NCBI RefSeq assembly: GCF_001411555.2
Contig: NC_049907.1
Location: 34,245,866 to 34,309,865, forward strand
Reading direction: 5' to 3'
Length of the DNA: 64,000 nt
Source: Juglans regia
Lineage: Eukaryota > Streptophyta > Magnoliopsida > Fagales > Juglandaceae
A program made the translations under genes and the position numbers. Below, in pieces: positions 1 to 25,140 of the stretch. How positions within the stretch are numbered: position 1 is the stretch's first letter; each line of letters begins with the position of its first letter. The notes beneath the pieces are model-generated. The model saw only the letters and a program-made list of their open reading frames with translations, was not told the origin of the DNA and did no database searches.

Positions 1-672
1 ATATGATACGACCTGTAAATCCAATATGAACACGACACGAAATTAGTAGGTTTGAGTTTGATGTTAACGAGTTTAGATCAAAATGAGTTGACCTGTTAAG
101 ACATGATTTATAAACAGGTCAACCTGCTTAACACGAAATCAACCTATTTTGACCCATTTAGAATTTATTTCAAAATTAAAATTTGATTATTGTTAAGTTA
201 TAATATTGGTATTTCTCAGTATGTTTATGTTTTTATTATTTTTATTATTACGATTGTAATTTTAGACATATATTCATATTTGTTATTGTATGGTTTGTAA
301 TATTGGTTTTATTATATGTTAAAATTTGAAAAATATTGATATATATATTTTAAGATATTGTGGTTATTATTAAATATAAATTTTAACTTTTATATAAAAT
401 TATATTAATCAGGTCAAATGAGTTATATGTTTTAGTTCAACCTATTTACATAAAAGAAATAAGTTTAAATGAATCGTGTCGTGTTAACGCATTTCTAATT
501 AATTATGAAATGGGTCAAAACGGGTAACACGACACGACTCGTTATCTAAATGGGTTGGGTTAGGGTTTGGATGTTTGACACGTTTAGCTTAAAGATTGGA
601 TTTGGATTGACCTATATAGTCGAATGTTCATGACTTGACACGACACAAATACGATTTGTTATCCCTAATTTT
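1..672. repeat. dispersed repeat rich in GACACGAC-type motifs, cut by the window start
   Basis: The stretch repeats motifs such as ACACGACACGA, GGGTCAAAACGGGT and TTGACACGACAC on both strands around an AT-rich core. It ends near TTGTTATCCCTAA, which read in reverse starts TTAGGGATAACAA, like the end of a hAT-type element. The left end is outside the window, so neither a terminal repeat pair nor a target duplication can be tested. Sequences of this style are common dispersed repeats in eudicots. No coding potential is seen. Confidence 0.45.
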
Positions 673-1268
673 ATCACTAATATCCAGTTTGCTACAGTAC
701 CACCTCTACATCTATGGGACATTGTACACACTTGTATAAATATTTAATTCATTTCTTTATCTACTTTCTATTTTATTCAAAATGAATAAAATATATTAAA
801 AAATATAATATTTAAATGATATGAAAAAATAAATAAATTGATATATAATATATTATAAAAATCAGTATGTAAAATAAAAAAATAAATTTTAATGATGTAT
901 TTTAAAAAATAAAGTGAAGAAATTATTGGAATGGGGGCACCTTCATGATATCCCGACTACTTTAAAAAAATGAATTAAGTTATTTCCTATTTTGCAGAAT
1001 TGAATTTTTCTGGTCTTGTCTAAAAATAATGACATTACCATTTTGAATATGCCTTGTTAATGGCTGGAAGCCTAGAAGGCAGCAAAGCTAACTTAACGCC
1101 GTAGCCGACCCATGCTTTTAGAAGGGAAAAACGAAAATTGTTCGTTATTTTTCATTTTCATATATCACATTTATTTTTATTTTATTTTTTAATTTTTAAT
1201 TTTTTCAAAACTTTTTTAAAAAATATTTTTTAATTTTATTATTCTTAAATTAATTGAGTAATTTTACT
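673..1268. other. AT-rich intergenic DNA, no gene seen
   Basis: Low-complexity AT-rich sequence between two repeats. No long open frame, RNA gene or clear repeat structure is visible. Confidence 0.6.
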
Positions 1269-1955
1269 TAAGGGTGTAAATTCAAACCGAAAAATCGAAA
1301 AACCGGACTGGACCGGTTTTACCGGTTTTGAACCAGTCCGGTCCGGAACCGGTTTTTAAAACGTAAAAACCGGCCGGTTTCGAGATTTTTTAGACCGGAC
1401 CGGACCGGACCGTTTGATTAAAAAAAATAAAAAATAACATTTTTATATATAAATTTTATACAAAATATTTTATATATATTAAATATTAATATATATAAGG
1501 TTTATATATAATGTATAATTATAAATTTTTATGTGAAATTTTATATATAACATATATATTCATATATGAAATAATTTCTTATTATAATTTATAAATTATT
1601 ACATAAAATGTTAATACTAAATCACTAAAAGTTTATAACTAATACTAATATATAACTTATAACTATACCAATAGTCTAATATTAATACTATTATATAGTC
1701 TAATATATTAATAAAAGTATAAAACAGTTTTTTTTAAATCAATTTTTTTTATAAACAAATTTTTAATGAAAAATTGTGAAATTTACATTTTAAAAAAATC
1801 GGATCGGACCGGACTGGAAATCGGTAAAACCGGAAGTACCGGTTTAGGAGGGTAACCGGTGCGTAATCGGTTTTGAAAAATACAAAACTGATACATACCG
1901 GTTCGGTCCTAGATTTTATCCAAAACTGGACTGAACCGGACCGGTTACATTCCTA
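1269..1955. mobile_element. non-autonomous hAT element with CCGG-rich ends
   Basis: An exact 8-bp direct repeat, ATTTTACT, lies on both sides (1261-1268 and 1956-1963), the target duplication size of hAT elements. The ends form a short imperfect terminal inverted repeat: TAAGGGTGTAA on the left and TAGGAATGTAA read inward from the right. Both subterminal regions (1285-1410 and 1800-1945) are crowded with ACCGG/CCGGT words on both strands, as expected of repeated transposase-binding sites. The core is AT-rich without coding capacity. About 687 bp. Confidence 0.85.
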
Positions 1956-2062
1956 ATTTTACTCATCATGCATATATCACATATTTAATAAGAGAAAAAA
2001 AAATTATATGTAATATGTAATGTCATAATAATGAGTAAAAGTTTTGAATTTATTACATCTTG

Positions 2063-2680
2063 CTCTCTCGAACTTTTACTCAATTTATAATGTACTTTCG
2101 AAACTAATAATTACATCAAAGTGAACTCTCAAACTTTCAAAACTTACCAATCACCCCCTTCCGTCTACCAACAACGTCAAATCTAACAGAAATTCACTGT
2201 AAAGATAAAATTTTTATCTAATTTATTATCATTGACCATATAAAATATAATATAATATATACTATTAATTAATAATAAATAATAAATCATTAACCATATA
2301 TAAAATTATTTGATAATTAAGTTGCAAGCAAATATGAATAATCTATGTACACAATAAAATTATTTGATATTTATTAATCATATATAAATTAATTAAAAAA
2401 ATTATTTAATAATTTATGATTAATTGATAACATATATTATTTTATATTTTATATGGTCAATGTTAATAAATTAAATAAAAATTAAATAAATATTATGCAC
2501 ATGATGATATTCTTTACAGTGAATGTTATGTATATAAGTAGTATGTGTAGTGAATTTTTGTTAAATTTGATGTTATTGGTAGACGGAAGGGAGGATTGGT
2601 AAGTTTTAAAAATTTGATGATCTATTTTGATACAATTATTAATTTTAAAGGTATATTATGAATTGAATAAAAATTAAAGG
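2063..2680. mobile_element. long-inverted-repeat (foldback/MITE-like) element
   Basis: The left arm (about 2063-2215) and right arm (about 2530-2680) are imperfect inverted copies. For example CTTACCAATCACCCCCTTCCG and its partner TCGGAAGGGAGGATTGGTAAG-like stretch face each other, as do AATTTATAATGTAC and GTATATTATGAATT. A further inner pair brackets an AT-rich loop (ACCATATAAAATATAA against TATTTTATATGGT). There is no open frame. The target duplication was not resolved. Confidence 0.65.
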
Positions 2681-2756
2681 GAAATTCATAAAGATGCGGG
2701 TCACCCGCCACCTGGCACGCGTTTGTATTCTAACCATACAAGCTTAAAAACTTGGA

Positions 2757-2767
2757 GTCCCACACCG
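2757..2767 (+). promoter_or_regulatory. upstream sequence element (USE) of the U2 snRNA gene
   Basis: GTCCCACACCG differs at one base from the plant snRNA USE consensus RTCCCACATCG. It ends 34 bases before the TATA box, the spacing known for plant snRNA genes read by RNA polymerase II (polymerase III genes have about 10 bases less). Confidence 0.88.
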
Positions 2768-2800
2768 GGCGAATAAGGAGAGCCGAGTGGGAACATGGAG

Positions 2801-2808
2801 CTATAAAT
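2801..2808 (+). promoter_or_regulatory. TATA box of the U2 snRNA gene
   Basis: CTATAAAT lies about 32 bases before the snRNA 5' end and completes the USE plus TATA promoter. Confidence 0.85.
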
Positions 2809-2833
2809 CAAGAGAAGCGCAGCCGAACAACTC

Positions 2834-3029
2834 ATACCTTTCTCGGCCTTTTGGCTAAGATCAAGTGTAGTATCTGTTCTTATCAGTTTAATATCTGATA
2901 CGTGGTCCAATGGGCCACACGATATTAAATTAATTTTTTTAGGGGGAAGGCCCGTCACAGTAGCTTGCTGCTGGGGCCTTCAAGCGTCGCCCATGCGCTG
3001 CACTATTGCACGGGCCTGGCGCACCCCAC
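2834..3029 (+). ncRNA. U2 spliceosomal snRNA
   Basis: The RNA starts ATACCTTTCTCGGCC, the invariant U2 5' end. The branch-point-pairing segment GTGTAGTATCTGTTC follows at about 2866-2880, then the conserved stem at 2881-2900 and an Sm-type U-rich stretch (AATTAATTTTTTTAG, about 2929-2943). The 3' half folds into GC-rich stem-loops ending GGCGCACCCC. In splicing, U2 pairs with the intron branch site and with U6. The promoter (USE, TATA) and 3' box are intact and correctly spaced, so this copy is likely functional rather than one of the common U2 pseudogenes. The 3' end is set by family length (about 196 nt). Confidence 0.95.
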
Positions 3030-3030
3030 C

Positions 3031-3044
3031 CAATACTAGTTAAA
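3031..3044 (+). terminator. plant snRNA 3' box
   Basis: CA, five bases, then AGTTAAA fits the plant snRNA 3'-end signal CA-N(3-10)-AGTNNAA just after the U2 gene. Confidence 0.85.
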
Positions 3045-3324
3045 CGTTTCTCGATTCGTTGAAATTGCTGGATTTTGGGCTTGTGATCCTAAAATTCACA
3101 AACAGATGCTGAAATTACTAGTTAAACACTTCCAACTCCTGGTCCTAAAATTCTCTCAACATCTCAATATTTATTTAAAATGAGATTTTACGATTGCTAA
3201 TTCCCTAACCTGTTTAGGCTCGAATGTCAATCTCGCTTTGTAGCAATGCACCCAACTTAAATGAAAGTTTTCATAACATGAAAGGGAAGGCTGATAAAAA
3301 TATTATTCAATAATAAGAGACCAC
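3045..3324. other. intergenic DNA, no feature seen
   Basis: Unique-looking sequence between the U2 gene and a MITE. No frame or RNA structure recognised. Confidence 0.5.
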
Positions 3325-4139
3325 GGGTACGTTTGGGTGTTGAGAATGTTTGTGAATAGTTATGAGTAGAGATTGGAGTGAGTTTGTGAGTTGTTACTTT
3401 TGAGTAGAAAGTTGAAAAATGTGTGGGTCTCATAAATATTATAGTGATTTGATTTTAATATTATAGTGATTTGATTTTTAATAATAAATATTATAATGAT
3501 TTTATTATAGTGATTTTTTAATATTAATAAATATTGTAGTGATTTTATTTTACTTTTATATATAATAGTGATAAATATTATAATGATTTTATTTTTAATT
3601 TATATATAATAGTGATTCTATTTTTAATTTATATATAATAGTGATAAATATTATAGTATTTTATTTTTTACTTATATATAATAGTGATTTTATTTTTTAT
3701 TTATATATTATAATGATTTTATTTTTTATTTATATTTAATATTGATAAATATTATAGTGATTTTATTTTTTATTTATATATTTTAGTGATTTTATTTTTT
3801 ATTTATATATTATAGTTATTTTATTATAGTGATTTTATTTTTTATTTATATATTATAGTTATTTTATTTTTTATTTATATTTAATAGTGATAAATATTAT
3901 AGTGATTTTATTTTTTATTTATATATTATAGTGATTTAATTTTTTATTTATATTTAATAGTGATAAATATTATAATGATTTTTTATTATAGAATGTTTGT
4001 GAATAGTTATGAGTAGAGATTGAAGTGAGTTTGTGGGTCCTATTGAGAGTATTTTAAATTGTTTGGTATGTGAAGTATTTTTAAAAGTACGAGAATACTT
4101 AAAAAGTATTGAAGAACTTTTGGTACCCAAACATAACCT
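3325..4139. mobile_element. hAT-like MITE carrying an expanded AT minisatellite
   Basis: The ends are inverted: GGGTACGTTTGGGTGTTGA on the left and, read inward from the right, AGGTTATGTTTGGGTACCA. Just inside, a direct repeat of about 47 bp (AATGTTTGTGAATAGTTATG and following) occurs at about 3344-3392 and again at 3990-4036. Between the two copies lies a tandem array (next entry). A clear 8-bp target duplication was not found. Confidence 0.6.
3430..3985. repeat. AT-rich tandem repeat (minisatellite)
   Basis: Imperfect tandem units built from TATAGTGATTTTATTTTTTA plus TTTATATATAATAGTGATAA, about 25 to 60 bp per unit with slippage variants, run for about 550 bp inside the MITE. Confidence 0.85.
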
Positions 4140-4747
4140 ACATATCCCCCTTATCCAGCATCGCAAAATCTTGAGTCTTTAATCGCTTGAAAGAACTGTG
4201 TAGGAATATTGTTTTTCAGCCAAAAAGAGAAGTATTTTTTGTTTTGACCTTTTTCAAAATCAGCTGAGTACCGAAGGTTATTGGTAGGAACCAGTATTAT
4301 AGGCTGAAAAAATCTATTCATAATCTACGTATCACACATAATTTTTTATTTTATTTTCTTGATTTAAAAATAAAAAATAAAAAATAAAAAATAAAAAATA
4401 AAAAATATGTAGTGTATGAAAATAATGAGGCTATTCGTGAACCACGAGGCTCGTGCGTGGCTCTCTCCTTGTCCTCTTTCACCAAACGCAAACCCCAGCC
4501 GAACTGTTCAACCCTACCCACTCTTAACCCTAAAGGGCCGGCTAAAACGACACACAAACTTGTAATAACTCCGAAAAAGGGAAATTCCTTTAATAAGACA
4601 AAACATTGAGCTATATGAGTAACTGTTCACATTGTTTCTTTGTCGGCAACCAAAGGAAGTCGAAAAAAAAGGGCCTTGGAACATTTTCGCCCTGGCTTCT
4701 TTGTTTTTCCCTGGTTTCGAGGGGCAGCGAACTCGAACTCAAAAGCC
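4140..4747 (+). promoter_or_regulatory. upstream region of the TOC159-type gene
   Basis: A short (AAAAAAT)n run lies at about 4367-4406. The coding frame is open from about 4640 to the first ATG at 4748, but it has no earlier in-frame ATG. No confident TATA box was identified. Confidence 0.4.
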
Positions 4748-7700
4748 ATGGACTCAAAGGCTTATGTCCCTCTTTTCACAACAAAAGCGGACCCACGTAA
4801 GTGCGCGCTTTCCAGTTCATCGTCCGCGTCGACAGGTTCTCTCCCTATCCGAGCTCCTCCTACAATTGATTCTGATTCTGAATCTATTGGTGACAAAACT
4901 TCCAGTACCAGTAGTAGTGGTGATGATGATTACAATGGGTGTGAGTCGTATGAAGCCTTTCTGATTGGGGAGGAGTTCGAGATGGCGTCGGAGAGGCCAT
5001 GGGTGGCGGACCCAGATGAGGAAGCCATAGACAGTGAAAGTTTCGAACTTTCCAGACCTTTTGTGGCAGACCCGGATAGGAAAAGCTTGGGGAATTCTAT
5101 TGAAGATGAGGAGGAGAGCGGTGTTCTTGTGGGTGAATATGGCCCTGTTGTTGAACCGATTTTGGTGGATAATCTGAACTTGAACCGGGTCATGCCCAAA
5201 GCCCAGTTGTCTCTGGACGATGACGAGGAGGAGGAAATGGTGAGTATAGATGGTGAAGATAGTGAGTTTTCAGGTACAGTGAGGGTTCCGGGTATTGATG
5301 TGTTGGGGAAGATTGGTGGTGCTCCTACAGTCAAGGCATTAGGTGTTGACGAGGATGAGTTAGTGGAGTGGAGGGATTCTTTAATTGTTAAACAATATGA
5401 GCCTGCAATAAGCATCAAGGTTGTGGAAGCTGAGGTGTCAGATGAATCTGTTGAAGCCCAATTTGGGATTTTGGGTGCCAGAGAAGAGAGGGCATTGAAG
5501 GAGTCTGGCGAGGATTCTGTATTGGCCGAGGTGATTGAAGACATGGGTCCTGATGTTGTCGAGATGTCTAATGTTGAGTCTTTGATAGCAAATGGGGAAT
5601 ATGTAATGGAGGAAAGTCAGAAGTTGACTGAGGATGTTGTGCATTCTGGTGAAGAAAAAGGAGTAGACAAGGAAGGGATTGAATTGGGAATGAATGAAGG
5701 GCAGCGAGAGACCGTGGAATATAGTGAGAACGGTGCTGTAACCATGAAATCGTCAACCCAAAGAGAACCATTGGCAGATGCTGATGAGGCCAATGAAGCG
5801 AGGGAAGAAACTTTTATTACGGTTAATGAAACTGATGTTGTTAGTTCAGATACTGAAGAATGTATTGATTTGGATTTATTTGATGGAAATGGTAGTCTCA
5901 CTCGGCTCGAGAAGCAGAGTTCTGTAACAAATGGTTTTGTTTTAAGGGAAGTGGAGACAGTAATTGGAGCCTATAAGAATCTAGAAAGCAAAATGGGGTC
6001 AGGTATTGATTTGGGAGTTGGATCCAGTGATTTCATAACTTGTACCCAAGTTGAACTTAGCGATGCACCCAAGGGAAATGAGTACAGTGATTCTCATTCC
6101 GCCGGATCCATGACAATGAGTTCCAGTGTGGCCAATAATATAAAACGACATGACAAAGATGAAGCAAATTTTGATGCATGCACAATACAAGGAGCAGCAG
6201 AAGGGAATGAAGGTTCACTGTCTGTCGAAGATCCTCATGGTTTGATTTTGGGAAGCTTTGAAACAGTCAAGAGTTTGATGCATGAATGTGAGAAGAGGCA
6301 AAATTCTTCGTTTCTTTTTGATGCAGAGGGTTCTCGGGATCATTCACAGAGAGTTGGTGGGCAGATTGGCATCGACTCAGACAAGGAGGTGGACGGAGAT
6401 GGGGATGGTGAATGCAAGCAATTATTTGATTATGCTGAATTAGAGGCTTTTCTGAAAGCAGCAACTGTTGCTAACTCAGAGGAGCGTCCCACTGGTTTAG
6501 GTTCCTCATTCCATTCTATGAGACCTTCGTCAAGATTGAATCGCCCAAATTTTTTTTATTCAGACCTTAGATCCAGAGATGATTTTGAGGACAACCTAAG
6601 TGAAGAAGAAATGAAGAAGACAGAGAAAATACAACTCATAAGAGTGAAATTCTTGAGGCTAGTACAGAGGCTTGGCATTTCTCTTGAAGATTCCCGAGTT
6701 TCAAGAGTGCTATACAGGTTGGCCCTGGATACAAGGAGTCACTCCAGTCAAATATCTAGCCTCGAATCAGTAGCAAAGAGGCTGGCTATGCAACTTGAAG
6801 CAGAGGGTAAAGATGATTTAGACTTCTCGTTAAATATTGTGGTTATGGGCAAATGTGGTGTGGGGAAGAGTGCAACCATTAATTCCATCTTTGATGAGGA
6901 AAAGGCTATAATTGGTGCATTTGAGCCTGCCACAACAACTGTGAAAGAGATAGTCGGAACGATAGATGGTGTCAGGATAAGATTGCTTGACACACCAGGT
7001 CTTAGTTCTTCTTCAAGGGAACAATCTATCAATTTAAAAATATTAGCATCGATCAAGAAATTTTCGAGGAAATTCCCTCCAGACATTGTCCTCTATGTTG
7101 ATCGTTTGGACACCAGCCAGATTGGAGATCTTATTGATTTTCCTTTGTTGAAGTCAATTACTCTTTCTCTTGGTTCATCAATATGGCTAAATGCTGTTGT
7201 CACTCTGACTCACGCTGCTTCTGCTCCCTCAGATGGACAATCTGGGTTGCCCCTAGACTATGATAAATTTGTTTCTGAACAATCCAATGCTATTCAGCAG
7301 TCCATCAATCAGGCAGTTGGTGATCTGGGTCCAATGAATCCAGGTCGCATACATCCCGTATGCCTAGTTGAGAATCATCCATCGTGTCAAGAGAACAGTT
7401 TTGGACAACGTGTGCTTCCCAATGGACTTATTCGGAGACCCCATTTATTATTAATGTTCTACTCGATAAAGATCTTATCTGAAGCAAATCCAATATCAAT
7501 CCCATCTCCAACAGACTTGTTGGCTTCCTTTCTGCAGCCATATGCTCATCCAAAACTCTCTGGTAATCTAGGAGGGGACGAAATGTACTCTGATATCAAG
7601 TTGGCGAATTTATTGGATTCCAAGGAAGAAAATGAGTATGACCAGCTTCCACCATTCATGCCTCTGAGGAAATCTCAGGTTGCTGAGCTCAGCAAGAAAC

Positions 7701-8095
7701 AAAGAAAAGCTTACTTGGAGGAGTATGATTATCGGGTAAAACTCTTTCAAAAGAAGCAGTTGAAAAGGTCGAGGGAGATGAAGAAGAAACGCAAAGATGG
7801 TGGCAAAAATTACGCTGTAGGGCATGACCACTCCACATTTGGTCTTTCTCTGGTGCAAGCGGCGGGTGACATGTCTCTCGTGGCCAATCTACGGTCTGAA
7901 TTCTCAATCGGACGGTGTTCTAAAATGGCTATTCATGTTGGTTTGAATGAAAAACGAAGGTGGCAGATCACTGTCAGGACAAGCAGCTCCGAGCAACTCC
8001 AAATTGTACTCTTTAGCATCCTTCCGACGATTGCAGGCTTCATCTTTAGGCGCATCTGTCCTAGGTTTGATTTGAAAAATTCAGAGGATGTCTAG
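4748..8095 (+). CDS. TOC159: TOC159-family chloroplast import receptor GTPase with shortened M domain
   Basis: Receptor GTPase of the TOC complex in the outer chloroplast membrane, binding transit peptides of preproteins. The intronless frame encodes 1115 residues from ATG 4748 (context AAGCCATGG). Residues 1-560 are very rich in Asp, Glu and Ser: the acidic A domain. The AIG1-type GTPase follows, with G1 GKCGVGKS (701-708), G3 DTPG (748-751) and TLTHAA near 819-824, as in Toc159. Family hallmarks YDQLPPF and KAYLEEYDYRVKL come next. The membrane (M) domain is normally about 340 residues. Here the sequence passes from the Lys-rich stretch at about 1015 straight to the last 90 residues (FGLSLVQ, VRTSSSEQLQI), so an estimated 200-250 residues are missing without a frame break. 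It may be a shortened functional paralogue, a recent deletion or an assembly error. Family identity is certain; full function is doubtful. Confidence 0.93.
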   Translation: MDSKAYVPLFTTKADPRKCALSSSSSASTGSLPIRAPPTIDSDSESIGDKTSSTSSSGDDDYNGCESYEAFLIGEEFEMASERPWVADPDEEAIDSESFELSRPFVADPDRKSLGNSIEDEEESGVLVGEYGPVVEPILVDNLNLNRVMPKAQLSLDDDEEEEMVSIDGEDSEFSGTVRVPGIDVLGKIGGAPTVKALGVDEDELVEWRDSLIVKQYEPAISIKVVEAEVSDESVEAQFGILGAREERALKESGEDSVLAEVIEDMGPDVVEMSNVESLIANGEYVMEESQKLTEDVVHSGEEKGVDKEGIELGMNEGQRETVEYSENGAVTMKSSTQREPLADADEANEAREETFITVNETDVVSSDTEECIDLDLFDGNGSLTRLEKQSSVTNGFVLREVETVIGAYKNLESKMGSGIDLGVGSSDFITCTQVELSDAPKGNEYSDSHSAGSMTMSSSVANNIKRHDKDEANFDACTIQGAAEGNEGSLSVEDPHGLILGSFETVKSLMHECEKRQNSSFLFDAEGSRDHSQRVGGQIGIDSDKEVDGDGDGECKQLFDYAELEAFLKAATVANSEERPTGLGSSFHSMRPSSRLNRPNFFYSDLRSRDDFEDNLSEEEMKKTEKIQLIRVKFLRLVQRLGISLEDSRVSRVLYRLALDTRSHSSQISSLESVAKRLAMQLEAEGKDDLDFSLNIVVMGKCGVGKSATINSIFDEEKAIIGAFEPATTTVKEIVGTIDGVRIRLLDTPGLSSSSREQSINLKILASIKKFSRKFPPDIVLYVDRLDTSQIGDLIDFPLLKSITLSLGSSIWLNAVVTLTHAASAPSDGQSGLPLDYDKFVSEQSNAIQQSINQAVGDLGPMNPGRIHPVCLVENHPSCQENSFGQRVLPNGLIRRPHLLLMFYSIKILSEANPISIPSPTDLLASFLQPYAHPKLSGNLGGDEMYSDIKLANLLDSKEENEYDQLPPFMPLRKSQVAELSKKQRKAYLEEYDYRVKLFQKKQLKRSREMKKKRKDGGKNYAVGHDHSTFGLSLVQAAGDMSLVANLRSEFSIGRCSKMAIHVGLNEKRRWQITVRTSSSEQLQIVLFSILPTIAGFIFRRICPRFDLKNSEDV

Positions 8096-8440
8096 GTGTT
8101 CTTTTCCTCTGTTGTTGATTTTTCGGATAGGGTGAGCGCTCATAATAAACCAAACTAGTACCCTTCATGCTAACGTTTGTATGCAGTTCTATTAGCTTAT
8201 TTTGGCAGGTATTATGAAGTGTAACATTAGAGACATGAAACCCACTTAGGTCTTTGGATTGTTTCTTTGTTTAGTTACATCGATCTCATCTTAGATTCAA
8301 ACATAGCCTTAGTTATGATGATGCATTCATGCAAAATTTTAATCGCCATTTACTCGTCTTCAAAAAGAATTTCTTTGAATGGATAAAGATATCCTTCCAT
8401 CACTTTCGGCGAATGAAGCCATGAAAATGTTCAATTAGGC
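8096..8440 (+). other. 3' flank of the TOC159-type gene
   Basis: Moderately AT-rich sequence directly after the stop, probably the 3' UTR. TGTAACATTAGAGACATG and nearby bases could hold a polyadenylation signal, but none is clear. Confidence 0.4.
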
Positions 8441-8867
8441 ATTGTTCGTGTAACAAGATATTCTAAGGTATTTTCAAATATTTCATCCTCAAACATCTCT
8501 CAAATACAAAATATTTTTCAATTTTAAATTTTCAACTTTTTTCATTTAATCATTATAATTTTTTTAAATTTCTAAATAAAGCACAAAAATAATACAATTT
8601 CAAATCTTTAATTTTTTTATTTAATCATTACGATTTTCTCAAACTTTTAAATAAAATACAAAAAATAATACTATTTTTTTTCAAATTTTAAATTAAAATT
8701 ATATTCAAATAATTTTTTAACTTTATAATAATTTTATTAATTTTTTCTCTTTTATTTTTAAAAATTTTATAAAATATCTTAATTCAAATTATTTTATTGT
8801 TATTCATAAATAATTTTATTACTATTCATCTATATTCTTAAATATTATGGGTGTCCAAACGAGCCTT
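8441..8867. mobile_element. hAT-type MITE
   Basis: The left end AGGCATTGTTCGTGTAACA and the right end read inward, AGGCTCGTTTGGACACCC, resemble one another and the GTTTGGA MITE ends elsewhere in the window. The AT-rich core holds an imperfect direct duplication (about 8515-8600 and 8600-8680). No coding frame. The target duplication was not resolved. Confidence 0.55.
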
Positions 8868-9227
8868 TGATTCATTTAAATTAATACAAAATATGAAGAG
8901 TTTTGATATTTAATATGGAGTTTTAAAAGAGTTGTATATTAATCATTTTCTTTTGATATTATAATTAATTATTAAGTTGCAATTGATTTTTTAATAATAT
9001 AATTTTGGCATGCGTATTTTAAAATGATCTAATAAGAATTCGATATTAATTTATTTTTTAATTGAATTATTCGTTACTATTGACTAATTTATAAACGAAA
9101 TACTCAAAACAAAGTTATAGTATGATTTAAATGGAGAGTGAAATGGAGGTATCCCGTTCGGTTTTCGTTTTTGGTTCGTAACCATGTTATCTTTTATCTG
9201 TCTGCGAGTGGAGAAGCTCGCTCACAA
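8868..9227 (+). other. AT-rich spacer and likely promoter of the isoleucyl-tRNA synthetase gene
   Basis: Very AT-rich until about 9130, then more complex sequence leading to the ATG at 9228. No confident promoter element. Confidence 0.4.
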
Positions 9228-24449
<15,222 letters not shown>

Positions 24450-24884
24450 TATTTTGAAGAGTTGCAGCAACACTATATTTGATCTGAGCAATTCAAAAAT
24501 TAGAGCTGGCTATTATTTCAGTCTCACCGACAGATTTATTTAGTTCGTTCGGCCAGTATACTCTTGAGTGATACCGAACTCAAAATTTTGATTGCGTATG
24601 GAGCTTCTGAAGCACTGACGCTCTTTGCGGGATCTGTTATTCCTAAGGATTCATTTCAAGACATGATAATGACATTATATCACCATTTGACAAATAAAAA
24701 GGTTCAATATTCAAATTCCATATCTATCTATCATTTGGATTAGTCGACCTGTGCAAACAATCAAAATCCTAAATAAATTTACTTTTTGAGTCATTATACT
24801 ACAAATAAGACCCTTCAAAGGGCCACACTCGAATCCCCAAAATTTCGTTGAGCATCTAGGCCTTTTCTTCCCTCAACTGGATGT
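24450..24884 (+). other. 3' flank of OVA2
   Basis: Likely 3' UTR. An AATAAA-type polyadenylation signal lies at about 24694 (CAAATAAAAAGG). After this no gene is seen before the LINE tail. Confidence 0.5.
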
Positions 24885-24924
24885 TTTTTATTTTTATTTT
24901 GAGTCAAACATAACTTTGTATTCA

Positions 24925-25137
24925 TCATAAACCAGTGCTTTCAATACATTTCTTTTCCTTCTCTATACCTAGTTTAATACAATCTGGTATCTCTTCTATA
25001 CATACTAATTCAGAATCTAAGTGTAAAGCTTCCTTAGCTAGAATGTGAGCTACTTCATTTGAGTTTCTATACACAAATTGCCGTGTGTCAAAAACCCAAG
25101 TTTTTGGGCACTGTCTTGCCGTGTGCTGCTGTTGCAC
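24925..25137 (-). pseudogene. RNase H C-terminal fragment of the LINE
   Basis: About 70 residues end WVFDTRQFVYRNSNEVAHILAKEAL, the C-terminal RNase H pattern of plant LINE ORF2 proteins (conserved R-x-x-N-x-x-A-H-x-L-A). The rest of the domain is cut at about 25138, where the inserted block begins. Confidence 0.75.
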
Positions 25138-25140
25138 CGC

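Noticed and set aside
4640..4747. In-frame extension of the TOC159-type protein upstream of ATG 4748
   Set aside because: The frame is open, but it holds no ATG. The MDSKAYV start with a good context fits the family.
4930..5901. Minus-strand frames of 90-200 codons opposite the acidic A domain of the TOC159-type gene
   Set aside because: Antisense of GAT/GAG-rich codons yields Ser/Ile/Leu-rich open frames; no independent evidence.
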